From Halichondria panicea (taxonomy: Eukaryota; Porifera; Demospongiae; Suberitida; Halichondriidae): a DNA stretch of 64,000 nucleotides. Within the stretch, counting starts at the first letter, position 1. Each line of letters opens with the position of its first letter. A model generated the notes under the pieces. The model saw only the letters and a list, made by a program, of their open reading frames with translations, was not told the origin of the DNA and did no database searches. The translations under genes were made by a program, and so were the position numbers. Positions 55,817 through 64,000 of the stretch are shown here, one piece after another. The stretch covers positions 1,141,501 to 1,205,500 of the forward strand of contig NC_087377.1 in NCBI RefSeq assembly GCF_963675165.1. Direction: 5' to 3'.

Positions 55817-57280
55817 ACGAGGAACTAGCACGTCAGCTAGTGGAGCTAGGATATCGTGGATCAGGGGAAGTGCTCAAGAGAGAAGACTTTGAGCTCAGGA
55901 AAGAAGCGGCTGCAGCCAGTAAGCTAGCACGTCGAGACCAGCTGAGGTGTGTGGGTGGTGTGTGTGGGGGGTGAGTGTGTATTTGTCACATTAACGCTCC
56001 CTTTTGCTAATAATTATTATGGACAATTCAGGTATACTGGTAATGATTCTTAGCTACAAACTGTACAAGACTTGTTTGTATATGCGATTGCAAAAGAATC
56101 TATTATACTGAACTGATTGTAAGTATGCGATTGCAAGCAGATTAATTTATCGCTGCTGACCTAGTGTCCCCCCCCCCCATGGTACAGAGTGTTGTGCTGA
56201 CCTAGTGTCCCCCCCATGGTACAGAGTGTTGTGCTGACCTAGTGTCCCCCCCATGGTACAGAGTGTTGTGCTGACCTAGTGTCCCCCCCATGGTACAGAG
56301 TGTTGTGCTGACCTAGTGTCCCCCCATGGTACAGAGTGTTGTGCTGACCTAGTGTCCCCCCCATGGTACAGAGTGTTGTGCTGACCTAGTGTCCCCCCCA
56401 TGGTACAGAGTGTTGTGCTGACCTAGTGTCCCCCCCATGGTACAGAGTGTTTAGTGTCCCCCCCATGGTACAGAGTGTTGTGCTGACCTAGTGTGTCCCC
56501 CATGGTACAGAGTGTTGTGCTGACCTAGTGTCCCCCATGGTACAGAGTGTTGTGCTGACCTAGTGTCCCCCCCATGGTACAGAGTGTTGTGCTGACCTAG
56601 TGTCCCCCCCATGGTACAGAGTGTTGTGCTGACCTAGTGTCCCCCCATGGTACAGAGTGTTGTGCTGACCTAGTGTCCCCCCATGGTACAGAGTGTTGTG
56701 CTGACCTAGTGTCCCCCCCCATGGTACAGAGTGTTGTGCTGACCTAGTGTCCCCCCCATGGTACAGAGTGTTGTGCTGACCTAGTGTCCCCCCATGGTAC
56801 AGAGTGTTGTGCTGACCTAGTGTCCCCCCCATGGTACAGAGTGTTGTGCTGACCTAGTGTCCCCCCCATGGTACAGAGTGTTGTGCTGACCTAGTGTCCT
56901 CCCCATGGTACAGAGTGTTGTGCTGACCTAGTGTCCCCCCCATGGTACAGAGTGTTTAGTGTCCCCCCCATGGTACAGAGTGTTGTGCTGACCTAGTGTC
57001 CCCCCCATGGTACAGAGTGTTGTGCTGACCTAGTGTCCCCCCCATGGTACAGAGTGTTGTGCTGACCTAGTGTCCTCCCCATGGTACAGAGTGTTTAGTG
57101 TCCCCCCCATGGTACAGAGTGTTGTGCTGACCTAGTGTGTCCCCCATGGTACAGAGTGTTGTGCAGTGCTGGGAAGGACCTGCAAGGATCAGTGTTCCTG
57201 GAGGGGCTGGCTCAGAGGGAAGAGACTAACAGAAACGGGAAAATTTCAGTAAGTCTTCTTAATACATGATAAGCAATCCC

Positions 57281-57315
<35 letters not shown>

Positions 57316-60300
57316 ACCACCACCACCACCACCACCTCCACACACACACCTCCACCCACACACACACAGTCAATTATATTTATTCGGGACAAGAATGCCA
57401 AGGGTCAGGAGATATCAGGATACATTGATTACGCACATCGACTCAAGGTACTACCACTAATAAAGGAGGTCCTAACATGTACTGTATTTATGACATAAAA
57501 TTATACCTCACCCCAATGATCTAACTGCCGTATAGCGGGTAATTTTCGTAACTTCCCATTTAGTATTTTAAGTACAGCTCGACAGCTCAGGATAGTGACG
57601 CATCGAATCTCTTGCAGTAGAATAATTCCCTAGTTTTAATTTTTGTTTGATACGAAAACTTTCTATGTGGTATTATACATGTACATGATAATTGTAGGTG
57701 GATGATTTTGACCCCATATTCTCGTCACGGAAGAAGCTGCTCCCTAGACACAGTGACTTGAGCTTCTATAACTGGGACACTAATTTCTCCTCGTCCAACT
57801 CCACTCCTAATTATCAGGTACGTGTGAGAAATATTGAAATACGTGGGTATAATATATAAGAGGTGGTTGCCAAAATATGTATTAATTACATGTCGTCATG
57901 TTTTCGTAGTTTTTCTTTGAAGGACTATAATTTGTGTTGGGAACGTCCAATTTCAAAAAGCTAATTATTTTATTAGTAGCTGTTTGGTAGTGCTACAATA
58001 ATATTATGGTGTCCTTATATCAACGAGCACAAAATTAATTATAAAAAAAAGCGTGGGCTTTAATAAGTAAAGTGGGTGTTTTTTCAGAACATAATTTATT
58101 TTCACAGCAAAGTTTGATAGCCTATAACGTGTGTTTGGAACACTACAGTTAGTGAGTGCCCTCCTAGTCTGTAGGGCGCCATAGCACTACTCAATTATAC
58201 AGTTGCTCCCTTTGGTCTCGTCGTACATAATTAGTTGACATGATTATTGTACACGGACACTTTGTTTGTGATTGTTTGATATAACTCACACACACACACA
58301 CCCCACGCACGCACCCACAGGTGATTGCAGACAACGCCTCAGGTCTGCTGTTTAAGAATAAACGAGACAGAAAGATTATTAACGTTGACCCAAAGGTACA
58401 GGCTGTGTGTGTGTGTAGGTGGATGTGTGTGGGTGTGGGCATGTGATTGTGTGTGTGGGGATAAGGGAAACAGAAATATCGTTAACGTCGATCCAAATTA
58501 AGGTACAGCTAGCACAGTAGAACTAAGACAAGAAAACGAAAAAAGCATTTGACGGTAAAATACAGTGGAACCCCTCTATAGCGGACACCTTTGGGGAACA
58601 ATGTTTTGGCCTTTATATACAGAGCCTTTGTTGAGAGGTTGTTTTGTACACAAACTGTTCATTTGGGATCTGAGTGCCTGGCCGTTATATAGCAACTGGC
58701 CTTTATTCAGAGGTGGTTGTTAACAGAGGTTTCACTGTAGCCAAAAAAATCTCAAACTTCACGTATGCTTCCTGATTGGGAGGCGCACATTATACGCGGG
58801 AATTTTATGGGAATAATAGGCCTTGCTCCCGAAAAAATAGTTTTAGCCCCTTTCCACATGGCTGATTAAATTGAGGCCTCAAGATTCAAAGCTGACAGTG
58901 AAGATTAGAATGAACTTTGTACAGTATGTTTGCTAACAATCCTCTCTAATGGAAGCATCCAAAACAACAAAACTTGTATTTGTTGTATTTGACGCTGTTT
59001 GTATGCTAACTGTGCTCTCTTGTTATAAACTGTTGACATAGCTACATTGGGCTTTTGAGGAAATAATTATTATAATTATTGAGCAAACTGTCTCAAAATT
59101 TGTGAATAGAATTTTTAGGGAGTTAGAAAAGCATTATTATAGTACACTGTGCCCCTCCCTACTTCCCACACTATAATAGTTAATCAATTTTTCACACGTT
59201 ATTTAATGGAATAAGGGATACCGAAATATCATTTGACGTCGATCCGAACGTACAGCTAGCATACAATATACTAAAAAAGCAATTAAGTTGTACTGATTTT
59301 GACGTTTAAAAAAAACAACCTAGGACCGACAGGTACATGTATGCTAGCTGTACTTCTGTATAATAATTATAGCAAAAATGGGATAATTATTGATAACAAG
59401 CATCTGGGAAACAATCAACTTCATTACGATAATTATTATTAATTAAGCTCCAGCTGTTGACTGATCACTGGGGTTTAGTAGCGGTCCATTGCCTTGTCAC
59501 AGCTAGCATACATTGCACATGTATTATTAAAAATGGGGTATTGATAACAAGTGCCGTATAGCGGGAAATTTTCGTCGTTTTTCGAGGGCAGAGCATTTAA
59601 AACTGGGATAAACTCCCATGCACCGGTATTTCACATACAATGCTATTGGTGGGTGTGGTTTCCTGGCATTGAACCCCGCGAATATTAGAACCCACGAAAA
59701 TTCTACTGAGGGTTCTGGAGCCAAATTGCACCCGCAAAAATTTCCCGCTATGCATTGTAGGAAATAAAGCTCCAGCTGTTGACTGATAACTAGGGTTTAG
59801 TAGCGGTCCATTGCCCTGTCACAATGATCCCATGATCCCTCACATTCATCCAGCTAGCCCTCCCACACCACTCTCCATTCAGCTGTGACGTCTGTGACCC
59901 CAATAATTGTATTTTTACGGAGATAATTTTGATCGGTAGCCAGACTGTTGTCTTGTCCCACTACATGGAATTCCAATTTAGTGTATATGCGAATATTCTA
60001 TAGTCCTTTGAAAAGTAGAATGTCTGCGTGTATGGGCCCAGGGGTAGACAGCTGTTCCACTAAAAACCATTTTCACCTTGTTTGCAGAAATGCTACTCTA
60101 ATTGACATGCAGTGTGTAGACTAGTGTACAGAGCCTATAGTGTGGTCCCACTGTGTGCACTGTAGCTAGTGTACAGAGCCTATAGTGTGGCCCCACTGTG
60201 TGCACTGTAGCTAGTGTACAGAGCCTATAGTGTGGTCCCACTGTGTACTATATTGACCTACAGAGCCTATAGTGTGGTCCCACTGTGTGCACTGTAGCTA

Positions 60301-62459
60301 GTGTACAGAGCCTATAGTGTGGTCCCACTGTGTGCACTGTAGCTAGTGTACAGAGCCTATAGTGTGGTCCCACTGTGTGCACTGTAGCTAGTGTACAGAG
60401 CCTATAGTGTGGCCCCACTGTGTGCACTGTAGCTAGTGTACAGAGCCTATAGTGTGGTCCCACTGTGTGCACTGTAGCTAGTGTACAGAGCCTATAGTGT
60501 GGTCCCACTGTGTACTATATTGACCTACAGAGCCTATAGTGTGGTCCCACTGTGTGCACTGTAGCTAGTGTACAGAGCCTATAGTGTGGCCCCACTGTGT
60601 GCACTGTAGCTAGTGTACAGAGCCTATAGTGTGGTCCCACTGTGTGCACTGTAGCTAGTGTACAGAGCCTATAGTGTGGTCCCACTGTGTGCACTGTAGC
60701 TAGTGTACAGAGCCTATAGTGTGGTCCCACTGTGTGCACTGTAGCTAGTGTACAGAGCCTATAGTGTGGTCCCACTGTGTGCACTGTAGCTAGTGTACAG
60801 AGCCTATAGTGTGGTCCCACTGTGTGCACTGTAGCTAGTGTACAGAGCCTATAGTGTGGTCCCACTGTGTACACTGTAGCTAGTGTACAGAGCCTATAGT
60901 GTGGTCCCACTGTGTGCACTGTATAGAGCCTATAGTCTGGTCCCATGTACACTGTAGCTAATGTACAGAGCCTATAGTGTGGTCCCACTGTGTACACTGT
61001 AGCTAGTGTACAGAGCCTATAGTGTGGTCCCACTGTGTGCACTGTAGCTAGTGTACAGAGCCTATAGTGTGGTCCCACTGTGTGCACTGTAGCTAGTGTA
61101 CAGAGCCTATAGTGTGGTCCCACTGTGTACACTGTACAGAGCCTATAGTGTGGTCCCACTGTGTGCACTGTAGCTAGTGTACAGAGCCTATAGTGTGGTC
61201 CCACTGTGTACACTGTAGCTAGTGGTTGACTTATCGCTAATTTAAACACATAATTATTTTGATAAAGAGCTACAATTGTATAGGACAATGCAAACAGCTA
61301 GTGGTGACTTAAGGTTTGCATTTCAAATGAAGTGAAAGCCAATAATAACAGTTGTATGGGTTCACCACAGCATTCCATGTAGTACTGCCAATATTCTGCC
61401 CAAACTATAGTTTGCTTGAGGATACCAATGATAATGTACTTGCTCTATACATAATTATACGTAGCTCTAGTTATCCAATGAAAAGTGCGATCTAATTAAA
61501 TCACATGCATTCGATATCTATGTGTTATAGTGTCCCAAAGTACGAAGGTGTAGGTATACTTAGACACTCTCTAGTACATAGGAAAAGTGCCTCAGAGCAG
61601 GTATACTGTGGGGCTTAGTATACCTGGTATACCTAGTATTCTGTTGTCAAGTAATTGTATTGTAGCCAAGCATCTAGGGCAAGGTTTGCGCATGCGTACT
61701 GTAGTATCTATAATAGACACTGTTTTGTCGGTGTCCATGTGATTTAGAAGCCCTCAGCCACTTGTAGTACCCTCGTTACACTAAAGCGTGCTACACCTCC
61801 AAAACAATTATTTCCTAGAAAGCCTCGCTCCCGATAAGACCTGCTCTGGTGTACCACGATATCCCTTCACCGTCAATATTCTACCCATACTCTGGAACAG
61901 CAGATGTGTACAATCTGTTTGTTGGGATACTGGCCACCAGCAATTAAAATCTATCACATATTTCGGGCAGCCTATAATTATAGTTTCTAAGAATTCCCTT
62001 GGTTGGACATGGTCACATGGACGCATATTTCAGTCTTGTTAAATTGACCAGGATTGGTTGGGAAGCGGTGACCACCTGGCAAATAGAAACCATTCTAGTG
62101 TCTGTTGTTTTGTCACTGCTCTGCACATTGTGTGTGGAAGCCATAGTGGAAGGCGTGGGAAATAAACTGTGTGAACACATTGTACACTAGCTGACATAAT
62201 AACAGGCTCAATCCTGTAGAATGGAATATCAGTAGAGCATACCTTGAGAGATTTCTGTTGTATGGTTATACATGTACCTCCACACACACACGCACACACC
62301 CTCACACACACCCACTCCCCTCTCACACACACTCACACCGCCCACACCACACACACACAGGCAACCAGTTGCGGGGACAACACGACGCGTACCAACGTAC
62401 AAACGTCCAAGTACACTCAAGTGGTTATATTCGATCATGTCACTAGAAGAAAAGCATAA
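55455..62459 (+). CDS. CFAP299: Cilia- and flagella-associated protein 299
   Basis: Seven exons with consistent phases: 55455-55574, 55816-55946, 57167-57248, 57370-57447, 57698-57817, 58321-58395, 62361-62459. They give 705 bp and 234 aa, close to the vertebrate protein's length. Recognisable conserved blocks are [93 protein letters not shown] and the terminal [16 protein letters not shown]299 (formerly C4orf22) is a small conserved protein linked to motile cilia and sperm in animals, which suits choanocyte or larval cilia. Intron 2 holds a 37-bp minisatellite reaching the exon 3 acceptor. Intron 6 holds a 45-bp minisatellite and several MITEs. Four acceptors follow CA-rich tracts. Confidence 0.95.
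56157..57166. repeat. ~37-bp minisatellite in CFAP299 intron 2
   Basis: The unit GTGCTGACCTAGTGTCCCCC, then CCATGGTACAGAGTGTT, is repeated about 27 times with poly-C length variation and some truncated units. The last unit ends GTGTTGTGCAG, and that AG is the acceptor of exon 3, so the array runs right up to the exon. Confidence 0.95.
58455..58505 (+). other. Degenerate copy of the end of CFAP299 exon 6
   Basis: AACAGAAATATCGTTAACGT then CGATCCAAA resembles the exon 6 end (GACAGAAAGATTATTAACGT then TGACCCAAAG) plus the following GGTACAG. A second, more decayed relative (CGAAATATCATTTGACGTCG) is at about 59222-59250. Both lie in intron 6. Confidence 0.55.
58561..58739. mobile_element. Foldback element, TACAGTGGAACC type
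   Basis: The left end TACAGTGGAACCCCTCTATA and the inverted right end AACAGAGGTTTCACTGTA pair with a few mismatches. The internal word GGACACCTTTxxGGxxCAATG also occurs at ~25790, marking a second fragment. In CFAP299 intron 6. Confidence 0.7.
59552..59755. mobile_element. MITE-like element, GCCGTATAGCGGGAAA family
   Basis: The left end GCCGTATAGCGGGAAATTTT and the right end AAAATTTCCCGCTATGCAT are inverted. A roughly 57-bp direct duplication (AAGCTCCAGCTGTTGACTGA) occurs on each side, at 59447 and 59767. In CFAP299 intron 6. Confidence 0.65.
60118..61223. repeat. 45-bp minisatellite in CFAP299 intron 6
   Basis: The unit GTACAGAGCCTATAGTGTGG, then TCCCACTGTGTGCACTGTAG and CTAGT, is repeated about 24 times, with TGTGCA/TGTACA and GGTCCC/GGCCCC variants. 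Frames stay open on the minus strand because the unit is divisible by three; I do not treat this as coding. Confidence 0.95.
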
Positions 62460-64000
62460 ACTGAACATTCACCAGGTACCAGGTACCCTGTACCCTGTAC
62501 TCTGCACCCTGTACTATACACAGTCAGTTGTTTGTTATGTAAAAGCTCTTATTATAAATTATTTCACATGTACTGTTGGCATCATTTTCACTTCCTATAA
62601 TTATAATTGCTACTATTTTTAAAATTTTTTTAAAATTAATTGACTCAAAGTGTTAAAAATGCATCCCCTTGGCTTTGTGTCTACGTACGTCATTATTTTA
62701 CAATCTACGACTATTAGTATTGGCACATGGTTCGATTGTCTCTTCACAAATTAATAACCTAAGAATAAGAAGTCTAATTTTAGTGGTGTCAGATTGTATT
62801 AGCCACTGTGTTTATGTGTTTGCCTGATAAGGTTGGCTGATTGGAATGTCTGGCTGGCTGTGTTTTCACATGCTTCTGGAATCACATGAATCAGGTACAT
62901 TGTACATGTGTACACTTCCTTAAGTACTGCATATTATTGGCCTGAGATGATTTTTGTCAATTTAGGGCTTGAGACAATCATTGTAAAGCACAGCCGGTTG
63001 TTTTTCAGATGGCAAATATGAAAACATTAGTCACAAGAATGTGAGACATGTGTGTGTCATAGTACCGTATACCGTATTACTACTGGTGAAAAACCTTCAC
63101 GAATGAGCTAAATCAGCAGAAAATTTCACGCTTTGCGATTTTCTGATAACAAGGATCTTGTGTAATTACCAGTACCAGTTTGCAATTTTATTTTTGTAAA
63201 GTGATCAACGCTTGCTAAGTTCATGTTTTGATGCTCGCAAAACATTCTAGTAAAAACAGTTTCGTATCTACATGTAGATGTATAAACTATTTTCCATTTC
63301 CATTTGCTAGAATGTTTTAGCATTAAAAAAGCAATTTACAAGTTTTGATCATTTTACCCAAAAAATATAATCGTACGAAAAACCTGAACTGTTATGATAT
63401 CACGAAACTTACCAGATTGCAAACGTCAAAGGAGTCAACTTTTCTGCTGATTTTGCTCATTCGCAAAAGGTTGTCAAGAACAAAACATTCTAATGTTGAT
63501 GGTTTACGTTCTATGAACTTGTTACGTGCCAATCTTGGTTAGTAGATTAGTTCCCATAAAGTTACGCTTTAGCAACCACACTATTGCACTCCTTAGCAAC
63601 CACGCTCGGACTAAATTGGATTATCCGTATTTTAATCTAATAAATAAACCGCGTGTGCTAGCAACAGAAGTCCCTTATCAGAGCACATGTCATAATACAG
63701 TTAATGAGATAGATACCATCTGCGGTGGTCTAGATTCATAGAAATTGAAATTTTTTGACTATCAAAAGTACACGTTAAGTAGGTAAACAAATTTTAATTT
63801 AGATTTATAGATTTGATAAACAGACAGAAGTTCTTTATCAGTAATACTGTAGATAAACTTTTGCGGGACTGCCTTTAGAAAGGTTTTGCGAATTTAAATT
63901 TCACAAAATAGCAGCCTTTCTGCAGTATGCATGCGATTTTTAATTCGTGGGTATAAATTGCGGTACATGCTTAATCAGGGAAAACCACGAGCATTTTTAT
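62460..64000. other. 3' flank of CFAP299: repeat fragments, no gene
   Basis: Contains decayed copies of the ACCGTATTACT element (63066-63250 and ~63420-63490) and of the element seen at 15089 (63840-64000: CCTTTAGAAAGGTTTT). Nothing coding is supported. Confidence 0.5.

Noticed and set aside
56560..56832. Minus-strand ORF of repeated [12 protein letters not shown]
   Set aside because: By-product of the 37-bp minisatellite in CFAP299 intron 2.
60248..61288. Long minus-strand ORFs with a 15-aa repeat ([15 protein letters not shown])
   Set aside because: The frame stays open only because the unit is 45 bp. The array lies inside a CFAP299 intron on the opposite strand and has no unique coding flank.
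61808..62190. Open frames on both strands in CFAP299 intron 6
   Set aside because: No splice signals consistent with the gene and no protein-like conserved pattern; likely repeat-derived intron sequence.

Overview
The window looks like nuclear DNA from a marine sponge, most likely a demosponge of the Amphimedon type. The evidence is compact AT-rich sequence, many short introns with GT-AG (occasionally GC-AG) borders, dense small inverted-repeat elements, and gene architectures typical of sponges: NIDO/AMOP/VWD mucin-like membrane proteins, SRCR receptors and a death-domain relic. The species is an inference. No bacterial, organellar or viral genes were seen.

Positions 1-24.5 kb hold two tandem paralogues on the minus strand. 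Both encode very large secreted or membrane proteins: signal peptide, a unique N-terminal region, Ig-like segments, NIDO, AMOP, VWD and EGF repeats. The right-hand copy (9871-24449) is complete: 28 phase-consistent exons, 1,994 codons, a transmembrane helix and a cytoplasmic tail. The left-hand copy (27-9498) matches it exon for exon through exon 20 and then leaves the window. Paired introns let transposon insertions be read against an empty site.

Positions 24.7-33.9 kb hold small minus-strand genes: a five-exon stand-alone I9-type protease-inhibitor protein (94 aa), two related short genes with collagen-like Gly-X-Y tails, several uncertain exons, and a hypothetical 136-aa exon. Positions 33-38 kb are gene-poor, with an RS-dipeptide ORF, a death-domain exon broken by an in-frame stop, and one orphan exon.

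Positions 38.3-42.1 kb carry a complete eight-exon plus-strand gene (570 aa) with ankyrin repeats and a zinc ribbon, followed by exons of an unidentified, possibly decayed plus-strand gene. An SRCR receptor gene (46713-51968, minus, ten exons, 688 aa: four SRCR domains, one TM helix, Pro/Gln-rich tail) lies beyond a 40-bp minisatellite. At 55.4 kb a secreted-protein gene (355 aa, minus) and the ciliary gene CFAP299 (plus, seven exons, 234 aa) are arranged head to head, with 112 bp between their start codons. CFAP299 is stretched to 7 kb by two large minisatellites in its introns. The last 1.5 kb shows only repeat fragments.

Exon borders were set by hand from splice signals, reading-frame phase and paralogue comparison. 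No alignment or database search was run.
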